Shown here one piece after another: positions 45,461 through 58,901 of a stretch of DNA of 64,000 bases; position 1 is the stretch's first letter; each line of letters opens with the position of its first letter. The position numbers and the translations under genes are program-made. This stretch comes from Limonium bicolor (Eukaryota > Streptophyta > Magnoliopsida > Caryophyllales > Plumbaginaceae). The notes under the pieces are model-generated. The model searched no databases and was not told where the DNA came from. It saw only the letters and a program-made list of their open reading frames with translations. The stretch is from positions 120,547,000 to 120,610,999 of the forward strand of contig CM041776.1 of the NCBI GenBank assembly GCA_023374045.1, given 5' to 3'.

Positions 45461-48400
45461 AACAAAAACTACCGGCGATACTGTAGACTGGCTTCACCTT
45501 CAACCGGTCAACGCAGCCACCATGGCTCCTTCCTCGAGTTCTTTTGTTTCTTCTTCTTCACCCGCCTCCATTCTTGTCGATCTCTAATCTAAAAATAAAA
45601 TCCTACCCTTATCACTTCAAGCCCATCATCGAAAACCAAAGAAACCAAAGATTTCTCTCCATTCTAAAGCCTTCGAGATTTCATTTCCGCCCTTAGCAAC
45701 GTGCATTACCCAGGTTTCTTACTGTGCTTCGATTTTTCATTTTCATCTCCAAGCAAAAGGGGGTAAGTTGATTGTTTCATTTACTCCGTCATCCACTCTC
45801 GTTTCAAAAAACTCTTCTTCCCTCTCGATTTGTCTGTTTTCCTTCTCATACTCTTCGATTTCTATCCACCAAATGAACCGGATTGACGATGGTCAATAGA
45901 CATCGTGACTCTATGGGAATTTGTTTCCGAAATATGAGTTCACATCCCTCTTACCTTCTTGCTTTGTCTCTCTCGCCGATTTGAAGCTGAGACTTCCATA
46001 TCTCACTTTTCATGTCAAGTTGCGATCAAATTTTAAGTCCACCGTGTTTCGGATTTTACAGCGTGGACCCTTTTTTTTATCCTTGTTTATTACTTGTATA
46101 TTGTTGTTTTTTGTACACACCTCTGGTTGAAATGTAAAAATGACGGTCGCCGGGAGAAGAAACTGGCCTTTTGGGTTTGTTTCTGAAGTACGCACCGATG
46201 TTATTCCTCCCCTGGATCACTTTTGTTATCCCTTTAAAAACAAGTATCATACATATGTTGTGGAGTTGTTCGAATGCCAAACCCACGATGGGTTTTGGCG
46301 TTCAAACATTTGTGTGCTACTGAAGTGTGGATTTCAGTCTCCTACTCTATGAAATCACAACGTCTATCTTGCCCTCCTCTAATTTTTTTTACAGATGCAT
46401 TTCGAAAGGCTGGTTTGGACTTGGCTGAGATTCTGCTACTTGTATTCTTGTCTGTTATGTTCTATATGAGTCACTTCAAATTCTGGAAACCGATCACAGA
46501 TACTACCAGTAACCAGGAGAACCAGTGTCCTTGTCTTGAATTTACCCTGGAGAATGAATTCAGTCTCTGGTGATTTTACATGTCGGTCTCATACCCTGCT
46601 CTGTACAAAGATATTCCGTCATTTGTCTTGCTCTGTTGAAGCTTTCAATATACTTTGACTCTTATGTCACCCTGTTATTACTTGATAACTTACCTCCTAA
46701 TCTTGACTAGAAACGGAGGAAATCTCTATTGTTTTGCCTTCTGGTGGTCGTTGTGAATCTTCACAGGTCTCTGAGTGTGACACCAATGTAGTGGTAAAAT
46801 AAGCCCATGAATTTTCTCCATCTTCTCGGATGTCCATACTGTTATTTTTTCAGAACTAACATCTTCTGGTTGTCACTGTGTTTTACTGACTAGCTCCTTG
46901 CAGATGTTACCACATCACAAATTTTCGGTACTCACTTCTAACCCAGTTTAACTATTAATCTCTCTGGTATTGGGCACGACCCGTCAATCAGCTCAGCATA
47001 ATGCTCTTTTCTTTTGTGATTTGCTTGATGTATATATGCCCGAGCCTGCATATGTTTTAATGCTTGATAAGCTATTCTAATGTATATAATCTGACATTCG
47101 TTCTTTCTGATTCAGTCACCCATTTATGGGTAATTGCCCTTTGTAAAATAGAAGTTTAGTATGGTGATTAGCGATTGGTAGCAGCATGCATTTTGGTTGG
47201 GTTCACCATAACCTTCAGTTTAGTAACGGTAGAATAAATTGACTGCTTAACGCCTTTTGTTTTGCTTTGTCCCTTTATTTACTTTTTCAGATTTGATAAA
47301 TAAAAGAAAAAGACTCGTAAGGCAATAAATAGAATTGGTACAAGCTGGCTTAGGCGTTTCAGTGTAGGTCTGATTAGTATTTGATTTTGGAAACAATGTG
47401 TCCGTTAATTTAGAATCCTCACAAATTGTTTCCTTGAGTTAGTTGGTGGTTATTATCAATTCTGATCTGTTATTCATTGAGTTTACTTTCTAAACTTTTC
47501 CCCTGTCTTATACGTGCATACGTTGTATATTTGACTGTGTTGCGTTTTTACTTCATTTCCCTATTTTATTTCCAATTACAATCTTAAGCCTTACTGAACA
47601 TCCTCTAAGACCCTTTCACTGACAGAAAAGTTTTGGATGCATTATCGCTCCACACCTAACGGGCCTCTCATTCGTTTCGTGGGCCAATAATCTCCTATAA
47701 CTTCAGAAAATACCTTAACCACCATTATATGTACATAAGAACAAAAACTTCAAAAAACAAGCCCTTAAGGCTATTTTAGGAGGGTTTAGGATGCGAAACC
47801 ACCCCATGCCTAGCGGGTCTCTCATTCATTTTATGTGGGTGGAATCCTCCTTTGCCTTCAACACACCCATAATCAAGAGTTAATAAATCAATAAATTGAT
47901 CCATCTCACTTGTTAATATCTCATAAATCAAGCCCAAAAATCAATAACCCCCATCTTTAGCCCATTTCTCAAAAGCCCAAATTGTTTCAAATAAAAAGCC
48001 CAATGTTTAGATCAGGCCTAAAAAACCATGTCAAACCCGAAGCTCAAACTCAATCATCCCAAGGCCCAATTCGGCCCAAAAGCCTAACCAAGGTCCGATT
48101 CGACCCAAAAGCCTAACCAAGGCCCAGACCCAACTTTGACCTGATCTAACTTTGACCAATCCGAACTTTGACCAACATGAACTTTGACCTTGACTCAACT
48201 TTGACCCGGTCCAACTTTGACCAGTCCGAACTTCGACCATGACCCAAGCTTTGACCTTGACCCAACTTTGATTCGATCCCACTTTAACTCGGTCTAACTT
48301 TGGCTCGCCCCGTTTTCCAACCCCAACTAAAACTCAATTTAAACTCAATTCAATGCAGTTCAATCCGATTCAACTCAAATCCAATTTCAACACATTCAGT

Positions 48401-50524
48401 TCAAACCCAATTCAATTCAAACTCAATTCAGTTCAGTCCAATCCGATTCAATTCAAAACCAACTTGTAAATTCCATTCAAACTCAAAAATCCAAAAATCT
48501 CCTTTCTCAAATTTCAAACAATCTTTTTACTCAAACTTCATCAAGTTTTCAAAAGAAACCATTTTGTGGAATTTTAAAGGAAAAACTCTTCTCACATCAC
48601 AGAAAACGTTTCTCAAAACACAAAAAGTTCTTCTCACATATACAGAAAGTTTTCTCCTAAAAACATTTCTCAAAATCAGTGTTTCTTCATCGAGGATTTC
48701 GAACAACTTCAAAGATTTTCTAACTCAAAACTAAACCGTTTTCGGAGAATAAGAAATGTCTAACACTTTCAAAGCGTTTTCCTCCTGGTTAGACATCACT
48801 TATCTCCCTTCCAAAATAAAAATCCGAGGCGGGGCACTAGGATCGTAACCTCCCTTGTCGCAGTCTGGATTTCTTTAGGCGGGGCATTAGGGTGACAAAC
48901 CTCCCCTAATTGCAGCCTAGATTTTTACAAGGCGAGGTGCTAGGGATGTGACTACATTCCTAGTTGCAGCCGGGATTTTATAATCATCTAACTCCCTTCT
49001 ACTCGATTTCATTGTTTTCGGTGTTTAATGTTTTAAAACCCGGGAGTTAGAGACGTTATTAGGGTTTGACCAAGAGCATCTCATTCATGATGTTTCTCTC
49101 TAAACCCTACTTTTCGACATAAATTCATTGCCCCATCTTTCGAGCCTCGCACTTACCATTCATTAAGTGTCGTGCTCGAGAGGGTACATAGGGTGATCCC
49201 TCGAGATCATCCGCCCTTTCACAATAAAATGATTTTTCTCTACCATTTTCGAACCTAAAAAAACATAGGATCTCTCCCAAATTCCATTTGCCCCACATAC
49301 TCAAATAATCATTCAAAATCCAAATCACCTCAAACTCAAATCATCTCCCTAATCCCGACTTCTCCCTAACTTCTAAAGTCTCATAGGCCCGAGCGTCTCA
49401 CAGACTCAAAACACTTCAATCCCTCCACCATTTTTAAGATTCAAACGTCTCACAGACCCAAGCGTCTCATAGACCTTGATATCCCATTACTCCCACCACA
49501 TGAACATCCTAAATGTCTCATAGACCCGAGCGTCTCACAGACTAACCTCTCAAACCTGAAACTTCAAACATCTCAAAAACCCTCAAAACACCAAAATCTC
49601 CAAAAACCCAAAAAACCCTGAACTACGTAAGGTCTGATCTCAACAGAGAGTTGAGTACGTAGGCAGCCCACCCAGGGTGCAACCCCACATCAATCAAAAC
49701 ACCCTTTTGCACTCGGCCATCTCACCTCCAAATAACCTCATGCACTTCTAACCCTCGATTACCCAAAAAACTCAACCATCCTAAAGGCCGTGAACTACGT
49801 AAGGTCTGATCTCAACAGGGGGTTTGAGTACGTAGGCAGCCCATCTAGGGTGCGACCCCATTCCAAACAAAAAACCTCTTTCCCCCTCTAAGGTGTTCTT
49901 CATACCTCTCGAAACTCTTAAACCTTCTTCGGCTCCCACGAACTTCAAACCATCAGACTCTAAGTCTCGTTCATTCACTCAACCTCAGACTTTTCCCAAA
50001 TGTTCATTCTATACTCATCCGAATTCACCAGTTCTTCCTCTTGGCGTTAGCTTGGCAGAAAAGCTCGCCTCATCCACTCCCTTTCTCTCTTCCTGTCCTA
50101 ATCTCATCCGGTGCTTTTAAATGAATCTCTCTAAAAAGGTTTTGAAAGAAGGTAATCCCAACAATTGAAGACCAAGGTTTCCTCGGGCACCAATCCAAGG
50201 TTGTGGTCATTGCCACTTCCAAGGGGTGTAACCCGGTGCAAACCCACACAGAATCTTGAGTATGACCAAGTAAGTCCAATCCATATGCAAATCATCAGAG
50301 TCAATTAACGGTTCTTAGAACCTGACCTTCTTTCCTAGTTATCATAGGTCAAACTAGGTGGCGACTCTAGTCAATTTCCGCCCTTAGGGCATGAGTCCGC
50401 GTGGAGCCCATCGAGAGCGGGTGTAGTGCACACTCGCACTCCCCTTTATGCTTTCTGAGAAAGACGGTCGATTTAGTAGGTATTTGAGGGATGCCAGAGT
50501 AACGGGTTTTCACCCTCCACAGAA

Positions 50525-50542
50525 TGGCGACTCTGCTGAGGA
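50525..50542 (+). other. Primer-binding site, tRNA-Arg-like
   Basis: TGGCGACTCTGCTGAGGA begins three bases after the 5' LTR. It closely resembles the primer site described for Ogre-type elements, which is complementary to the 3' end of tRNA-Arg. It supports the LTR boundary and the lineage call. Confidence 0.65.
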
Positions 50543-53422
50543 AAACTTGAGTAAATTTTCTCAAACTCAAGAAAGACTGAACTCCATTCAAAATTGTCAG
50601 GATTCCCCAACTTCTTTCAAAACCTTCAAGAGATTCATTTCAAGTCACTAAAAGCACTCTACTCCACACTTAGAGTGTGTATCTGATGAGGACAGTTAGG
50701 ACTTGAAAGATCCTCAATAAACATTGCAACAATTGGGTTAATAATTAGCTCACGATTAGAAAGAGACACATAGGATTGAATGAAGCTCACTTCCCTTTAG
50801 GTTAAAAAGCAACCAATTTGGAATCACTTTCAAGATAAAATTCTTAGCAAATAGGATGATACTAACTTCATCGGTTTTATATTTATGTTGTGATTGTGGG
50901 TGCATTGGGCGGGTAGCTTAGGACATGCATTCCTCTGTGTCACCCGTTTTATCCACGATGTCACGGGATCCCCAACCGGTCCACGGTTGATTCCCCATGA
51001 GCTGGTCCTTCTCTGAGGGAACTAACCCACGAGGCGGTATGGTCTCCAACTAACGCTTTGAAGCTCATGACCCAAAAATATCCTCTGTTACCCGAGTTTG
51101 AGCCAGCATATAGTATGCCATGAGCCTTCAGTGTCCAGTTGCCTTCTCTGGTGTCTATGATGGTTTATGGGTAGTCACCCTCTTATATGCCACCTGTCTG
51201 ACCTCCCTTTACCTTACCCTGAAGATTGCATGGGCTCTGTTCTCCATGATTCCTCTGCACCATGGGTGTCTTTAAAGCCCAATGTCGCGCTACAAATTCA
51301 TAGAGGATCCCGTATTTACGGATACCCATACATGACATACGTAGTCAGCAAATAATTTGGACTTTAGACACACCTTATCGTGCTTTGACGGGAGACCCGA
51401 CCCCATGCAGTACTTCCCCAAGTTTTCAAAAGTGAGTATGTTGTGATAATCACCGGCCGTGGCTCTTGTGACTGTATCACTTCGGGTATCCTGACCTTTC
51501 GAACTTAAGCACTCCAGACTTTCTTGATGACGTGCCCCACAAGGCATAACAGAGATAAATCCCGAGAGATGAACAGTGAAGGAACGACGGTTTCCCCCGG
51601 TGATATGAAAAATCATTGATTGACCTGGAAGATGATTATCCCAACATTAACACTTACAACTCCACATCAAACATAGCCATTTTCTTTTATGGTGTACATG
51701 TGTGCAAACCACTTTTTCAAACCAATCTGTTTCAAAACGTTCGGAATTCTCTTTTACGTCTCTTGAAGCTGTTTAAGAGCTTGTTTCATTTCAAATCCCA
51801 CCTAAATTTTACTCATAAACATTTACGGTTTTAATCTTGCACATTCCTCTTTAAAATGGTATTTCCAAAAACAATTTTCAAAAATAGATTTCGAAAAACC
51901 TACTTTCTATGAATGAATTCCAGACAACATTCTTCACCAACATTATTTCAAAATCGTTTCCAAAAACAGTTTTCAAAGTTGATTTTCACAAACGTATTTC
52001 AAAATATATGATTTAGTCCCCATGTCGTGACCTGCTATTTTTGAAGTTCTGTCCACCTTCAAGTGCAGCGGCCATTACTGTGGAGTGTACTAGTCATTTC
52101 ATGTTTTCACAAAAGTGGTGGATTTTCACATAAGATTTTGCTTGATCATTCACCTTTTTCCTTTCCCAAGAATATCCCTCATTCCCCTCGTTGGAGTGGA
52201 TCAAGTTGAAAATCAGAGGCACACCAACCCGTGGAGCTAGCCGAGTGACATGAAGACCAACACCAACCGTTCAAATACAAAAGCAGAGGTGTACCAACCC
52301 GAGTCAAGCGACATGAAGACTAGCGACACCGGTTCGAGTTCAAACTGTTGAAATCAGAAGAACACCAACCCGTTTTATTTGATCACAGTTTTGCTTCGCT
52401 GCAAAAGCCTGAAAATTAGCCAGTAGTCGGTCAAGCACCCAAAGACGAGCAAGCAACCAATCAAGAGCCCGAAGACGAGTGAGCATTTATTCAACAGCCA
52501 GAGCATGAATGGGTGGTCAGTCAGAAGCCCGAAGACGGACCAGAAGAGTTCATAAGAAGTTTAGCTCAAAATCCCCCCTTTTAATGACTTTTTAGGGTTG
52601 ATAATGTATAGGTTTCCCCTATGATTCTCTTCTCTCTCCTCCATTTCTGAATAGACTACATGTATAGGTTTATACATTCCCTTTGAATTCGATTAGATCA
52701 ATGTGTATAGGGTTCCCCACTCCCCATTTTATTTGTGAATGAACGAGCGTTAAAATTCATATTGTTCATATCCACCACTTCGAAAACTTGTGTTTTCAAG
52801 ATTGCCTTCAAAAAGTCGGTTTCTTTTGGCATGCACGTCTTGTTTAAAAGAAAGGACATAAGAGACAACCCTTCACGTTTTATCTATCACTCTTAAAACC
52901 TTGCTTTATGGGGTGAAATTTGCGGTGTCTATGGATACACCCCCTTTAAAAAATTGATGAGATAAAGTGACACTTATCATACGCTCGCATCCATGACATT
53001 CATACCTCATGAATCTCACAACCTTTTCAAAATAAATGAAAGTCGTTTTTGCACCAACAATCATTCACACATCATCACACAACAAATTTTTGTTTCATAA
53101 AACATACTGATATTACCTCTTTTCCTTCATTCTAATCCTTGTTCTTGCAGGTGTTCATGACAGTTGGCAACTGGAAAGAAAGAAGACCAGTCCGCTTATA
53201 GCAACGGCGGAAAAGATGGAGCGGGCACCCCGAAATGATCAAGCAGTCAAAGGCCGGTTTGTTCATGAAGGATTGATCCATGACCTTGCTGATGACTTGG
53301 AGAGAAACCTGAGGATAGAAGAATGTGTCCAAAGAAGAATAACTAGGGTCTATGTGGAGTCAGATAACAGTTAGAAAGAGACTTCAACTTACTCGGCATA
53401 CGATGCCTATGAGTTTCAAGCA
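50543..53422 (+). other. Long retroelement leader, no intact gene
   Basis: This stretch between primer site and gag has only short frames. Ogre elements usually have an extra open reading frame here, but none is readable. Diverged local repeats occur at 52200-52380 (CACCAACCCG plus GACATGAAGAC) and 52420-52540 (AGCCCGAAGACG). Confidence 0.45.
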
Positions 53423-54656
53423 ATGGACCCTCATGCTCCCTCTGTCCAAGTTCGAACAACACGAAGCATGCCTTTTTCACCTATGTACAGTTCAACTCTA
53501 AGAACCCCAACCGCCACCAGAGGGAATTGGCAACCACAAATGGTCTGTGATAAGGGAAAGACCCAAGCCCCATCTTCCTTTATGGTGCGTTCCGGCTTAA
53601 ACCTCTCCTTGTCCACACAAAAATATGTCCTTCCTTGGCAAATACCTCATCACTCGTCAAATTCAAGCCAACATCTTCACCCAGGAACAACACTGCCCTC
53701 TCAATCTCTTGACACCGGCTACCCTAAGACAGCCATTTCAATCCAAAACCTTGATCTCAGAGCGAGTCCAATGATAGAATTAGTGAAAGAACTGAAGGCG
53801 GAACTAGAGCTAGCCCAACCTTTTAAGTCTGTAGGTTGGGAGCCAACTAACCCGTATCCTGATGCTCGTCTACAAAAGGGCATGAGTCTGCCTAAGATGG
53901 AGAAGTATGAGGGAATTGGAGACCCGAGACATCATGTCGACAAATATGATAAACTCATGAATCTCCATGGCCTTTCCGAAGAGCTGAAAGCCGCATGCTT
54001 TAGATTCTATCTACAAGGACCTGCTTACTCATGGATTATGAACATAGATTTAAACGGAAAGTCAAGCCAAGACTTGTATTTAGATTTCCTCTCTCAATAC
54101 GGTGACAACTTTCATCATGAAGTTACACGTAGAGATTTAGAGATCACATGCCAAAATTCTGACAAACCCGTGAGGGAGTTCATAAAACGATGGAGGGTGA
54201 AGGCTGGACAAATGAATAAGTGACCTACTGAGGAAGAGCATGGTGATCTCTAGGCTAAAATATGTGTACCGACATCGGTTGAAATATCTAGGGATATGTG
54301 ACTTCAAACGACTGATGGAGGTTGTGGCTGCTATGGAAGATGTTGAAACCAAATATCCAAAGCCAACAATCATGCAAAGAGAATACCACCAACCCGGGCA
54401 GGACTCTCAAAGACAGAATTCGGGTCTAGGAATGTCACTTGGTGAAGCCTGGAGAATTTTGAACGAGGGAGGTTACCTAGCACCTTACAACACCAGTTTG
54501 AGGGTGAAGAAGCTCGGGCCACATCTACATGAATATTGTGACTATCATCAGATTCGTGGGCACGCCATCGACAAGTGCACAACACTGAGAAACGCAATCC
54601 AAGAGTTGATGGATAGAGGAGACGTCTCCCCTTTAAAGATGAGACGCCCGTCCTAG
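53423..54656 (+). pseudogene. Ty3/gypsy gag, one stop/frameshift
   Basis: The structural Gag protein would form the retrotransposon particle. The ATG at 53423 opens 266 codons. Residues about 150-266 match the Retrotrans_gag domain (PKMEKYEGIGDPRHHVDKYD, CFRFYLQGPAYSWI, then EFIKRWRVKAGQM). It stops at 54221-54223. A frameshift near 54236 leads into a 138-codon frame with the rest of the domain (LKYVYRHRLKYLGICDFKRLMEVV) and a knuckle-like CDYHQIRGHAIDKC (CX2HX4HX4C) followed by LRNAIQELMDRG, typical of Tat-type Gag. No protease or polymerase follows, so mobility would depend on other elements. Confidence 0.78.
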
Positions 54657-57244
54657 GCCACGAAGGTGCACTTTCCTAAGGAATCACCGACCTAAGCATG
54701 GTCATGTGTTGATCCATGGCGATAATGGCAACAAGTAGTTGAGTCATGTTTTTATTTCAAGGGTTGCATCCCATCCCTCTCCCCTTTCTATTTGACCTAT
54801 CCAGGAATCGCAAGACAAGACCATTTTATCATGTTGATTGGTGCATATAGGAATTACCACTCATTAAGCGGTCAGGTTCGATTAACGGCTAAAACATCTG
54901 GGACCACGTTTCTTCCGAGACCCACTCAGCAACTAACTGCCTGAAGAGCCTTTGGTGACAAGATGAACTTTATGGATCCTCAATTGAAACCGACTCAAGC
55001 GAGACTAGGTGTAATCTTACCATACATGCATTGCATAAAAAAAACATTCAACCAAAATCCAAAATAAGTCATCTTCATTGTCAAACTTCATGCATCATAT
55101 ACATAGTATTTCCATATAACCACAAGATAATGCATTGTAGATAGTTGCATTTGCATACTTCCGTATCGAAATGACATCTTTGGGGAAAATCTTGAGATCG
55201 TTTGAACGAAATGTTTGAATCATTAAACTCTCGACCCTTCAATTTACACATGGGTTTAAATCAAAATCAGCACCACAAGCAAAGTGAGTAGCGTGCGAAG
55301 AGTAGTATTTTCCCTTGAATTCCGAATGAGGATATTGGATAATCCACTGAGCGATAAGGGAAGATAGAGCGAGTCCATAGAGGTAAAACCATGAGCGACA
55401 TGTGCATTCCTTCAGCACATGGAGAGGCACAATACATAATGAGATCAATATAGATAAATAGGATACGAACTGTGATTCATGCAAAGATCCGAGAATTAGT
55501 AAGAAAACAATCGTTGACTAATGAGGATGGCGAGGCACTTAGGAATAAAAATCTCCACAAAACCAAAAAGATTTGACTGCCCTGTACATAACCCCTTAGT
55601 GAGCCCCGCTGAGCCTTTCATGAAAAACTCTTTCTTCAGAAACTCCACAACATGCAAACCCACGTACATATACTTATATGCCCTAGCAACAGAGGACCAC
55701 GAAGCAGCCGAGCCATGGCCTCTCCCCACCATCTTTTAAAAAAAACAACAAATGAAATGTTCAAAGAAATTAGTGAGTCAATGCAACTCCAAAGTCAACA
55801 TAAAAAAGAACACCAAAAATGTTCAAGAAGATCGACGAGTCAATGCAACTCCAAAGCTGAAGGCCAAAATACAAAGTAAAGAATGCTTGAGAAAGTTGAT
55901 GAGCCAAATGCAATTTCAAAAAAAATGAGAAAAAGGTTCGAACCGTACACCAGAAGAGGCAAGAAGGAGAAATCCAAATCCGAAGGACCAATGATGTCTC
56001 GTAGAAATCAATAAAGGTTATCAAAACCAATCTAATCATTCCACCCATGGAAAAGGCGAAACATATCCTCTATTGCACAAAAACTCCACATTCCCAAATA
56101 AATCCTCCAGTCCCATGTGACATACATCATACCTCTCAGCCCCGTTATAACCTAATAAAAGACCTCTGACTCGTTATTTGATGAGCGTTAACTGAAAGTA
56201 TCGGATCTGAAACATGAATCATAAGCTTCATACTTGTTGTCAACATATCCCATCATACCAAAGGGACCATGAGCGAATGAGTGTGACCTTACTACACAAG
56301 GTCTTCTGAGTGCGAGAGACTCTTTGATTCAAACACAAAATCATAAACAGCCTATCCCACTGCAGGTGAGAAATTTGTGAGGAACAGAAAGTTCATAACC
56401 TCGAAAAGAAAATCTCAGGAAAATACTGCTCTGAGCATCAAGAGTATCATCACGACATTAGCACACGCGGCCATACTCACGAGAGATTGACCCGCATCCC
56501 TCCATGAGAGAAGTGATTCACGCATCCCAGTTCAACAATCACTCAAGATCGAACCGAAGATGTCTTATATTCGTAAACCTCATATTAATAAAGATAGGGC
56601 CATACCTTCTCTTCAAAAACTGCATATGCATTTTGCATCATGTCTAGCATTTAATATGTGCATGCACCATAATCATTTCATCTTCAACATCCGACTGGTA
56701 AGAGCTCTACCTAGTCTCGCTGAAAGTCGACTTCAGTTGCAGTTGTTGAAGCGTAACTTTTGATCAAAGGATGCCAACTAGAGCCATCCCTGGCCATCAT
56801 AGAGCAATATCAAACCATCAAGGAGCCATCCTGTGCTATCCTCAAGCTACTTCGAACCAAACGGGGGCCACCTAAAGCCATACGAAGATTATCCCGAAGC
56901 CATCACGGGGATATACTGAAGTCATCCCGAAATCCTACAGGAGCCATCCGGGAACCATACGGGAAATCCCGAAGCCATCATGGAGCCATCATGGAGCCAT
57001 TCTAGAGAGCCATTCTAGGGCCACACTAAAGCCAACTCGGGGCCGTAACAGAATATATTCATTTTCAAAGCCTTGTCCACAGAGTATTGAACTACGTATG
57101 GTTTGATCTCAATATAGAATTGAGTATGTAGGCAGCCCGTCCAGGGTGCGACCACCTCAAAGGAAAAAAAATCCCCCTTTTCCCCTCGTAGTCACATTGA
57201 AGCTATTCTAGAGCCACCATGGAGCCAAATCTAGAATTATGCCA
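54657..57244 (+). other. Retroelement 3' internal region, pol absent
   Basis: No protease, reverse transcriptase, RNase H or integrase motif is readable; only short frames are present. 56780-57010 is a loose series of GAGCCATC/GAAGCCATC repeats. A motif starting GAACTACGTATGG at 57089-57157 matches two copies inside the 5' LTR. Confidence 0.5.
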
Positions 57245-57380
57245 GAGCCATCAAACTACAATAAGTCCACCATCGGAGCCATCAAACTACAATAAGTCCA
57301 CCATCGGAGCCATCAAACTACAATAAGTCCACCATCGGAGCCATCAAACCACAATAAATTCATCACCGGAGCCATCAAAC
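57245..57380 (+). repeat. 31 bp tandem repeat, GAGCCATCAAACTACAATAA unit
   Basis: Units start at 57245, 57276, 57307, 57338 and 57369. The first three are virtually identical, the fourth is diverged and the last is partial. The array lies within a longer stretch rich in GAGCCATC up to about 57610. Confidence 0.85.
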
Positions 57381-57852
57381 TGCTTCAAAACAACCAAATC
57401 CACTGACCGTTTCAAACTCACCAACCTCCCGAGACCATTGGTCACTCTCGAGCCATCAGTGCACACCCGAGCCATCAGTGCATGTCGGAGTCGTCAACGT
57501 AACCCCGAGACCATTAGTCACACCGGAGCCATCAATGCATGCTGGAGCCATCTCAGATCCTTGAAGCCATGCCGGAGCCATCCCGAAGCTTTGAAGCAAC
57601 TTTGGAGCCATCAGCTCACACAAAAATCTACATTTTCAAACAGGGGGTTTTGATTCAATTAATGCATTTGTTAACCACATCATATCTCATTTCATTTGCA
57701 TGTGGGAATCCTTTCAAGGGTACCACGAAAAATCACTCACGTCATTCGATCAATTATTTCACTCAAGTTTGTAATATCATCTTCATTCCACTCAGGTGGC
57801 CATTCACTCATAAAACTTTTTTACTTTTGAATTCACCTCTTTCGTTTCAAAT

Positions 57853-58609
57853 CCGCTAGGCAGCTATCTACTAGTGCGGCCACATTTTCGCTTCACACCC
57901 GCCAGGTAGCTATTGTGACTGGTGCGGTCGTGTTTTTGTTTTACACCCTCCAGGCAGCTATTGCGCTACTGGTGCAGTCGCATTTCTATTTTACACCCGC
58001 TAGACAGCTATTGTGCTACGTTTTACACCCGCTAGACAGCTATTGCACTACTAGTGCGGTCGCCTTTTCGTTTTACACCCGCTAGACAGCTATTGCGCTA
58101 CTAGTGCGGTCGCCTTTTCATTTTACACCCGCTAGACAGCTATTGCACTACTAGTGCGGTCACCTTTTTGTTTTATACCCGCTAGACAACTATTGCGCTA
58201 CTAGTGTGGTCGCCTTTTCGTTTTACACCCGCTAGACAGCTATTGCGCTACTAGTGTGGTCGCCTTTTCGTTTTACACCCGCTAGACAGCTATTGCGCTA
58301 CTAGTGCGGTTGCCTTTTCGTTTTACACCCGTTAGACAGCTATTACTCTACTAGTGTGGTCGCCTTTTCGTTTTACACCCGCTAGACAGCTAATACGCTA
58401 CTAATGCGGTCGCCTTTTCGTTTTACACCCGCTAGACAGCTATTGCGCTACTAGTGCGGTCGCCTTTTCGTTTTACACCCGCTAGACAGCTATTGCGCTA
58501 CTAGTGCGGTCGCCTTTTCGTTTTATACCCGCTAGACAGCTATTGTGCTACTAGTACGGTCCCCTTTTCGTTTTACACCCGCTAGACAGCTATTGCGCTA
58601 CTAGTATGG
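57853..58609 (+). repeat. 50 bp minisatellite, about 15 copies
   Basis: The unit is GCTAGACAGCTATTGCGCTA, then CTAGTGCGGTCGCCTTTTCG, then TTTTACACCC. The first three or four units (57853-58010) are diverged and one near 58010 is shortened. The rest differ by a few substitutions each. There are no spacers, so it is a satellite rather than a CRISPR array. It sits about 280 bp before the polypurine tract, where Ogre-type elements often carry tandem repeats. Confidence 0.9.
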
Positions 58610-58888
58610 TACTGAATTTGCATTCTAGGCTCGTTATAAGCCCTAGGGCTGGATATCAAGAGGTCCAGTTGAGGCTCTCCTAAGTCCTCGTGCACCCCAA
58701 ACCAATCTATTGTTAGCAGTTGAGGCTCATAATAAGTCCTCGTGCATTCAGCTATCATATCGTTTTCAGTCGCATTCGTACATTATCTTCCTCACGGTTG
58801 CATCCCAATGCACTACAAAGTCGTAGTGAGAATTTTCGGCGCCGCGTCAACCTTGATCCAATTCTGCAAAGGCTTGTAAAATTGAATC

Positions 58889-58896
58889 AAGGGGAG
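58889..58896 (+). other. Polypurine tract before 3' LTR
   Basis: AAGGGGAG lies five bases before the TGTAGACACC start of the 3' LTR at 58902. It would prime plus-strand DNA synthesis. Confidence 0.6.
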
Positions 58897-58901
58897 CCAT
58901 C

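Larger units (their letters stand above)
44277..50521 (+). repeat. 5' LTR, 6245 bp
   Basis: It extends from TGTAGACACC to CACCCTCCACA, three bases before the primer-binding site. It contains two tRNA-like segments (about 45081-45300), a candidate TATA box (45453), tracts of CAACTTTGACC-type repeats (48100-48310), AATTCAATTCAA repeats (48330-48480), CGTCTCACAGACC repeats (49390-49550) and two copies of a motif beginning GAACTACGTAAGG (49619 and 49791). No open frame looks genuine. The 3' edge is slightly uncertain, because the 3' LTR carries 86 extra bases before the same terminal TCACCCTCCACA. Confidence 0.7.

Noticed and set aside
57853..58609. CRISPR-like regularity
   Set aside because: Units abut directly with no unique spacers, and the context is a plant retrotransposon; it is a minisatellite.
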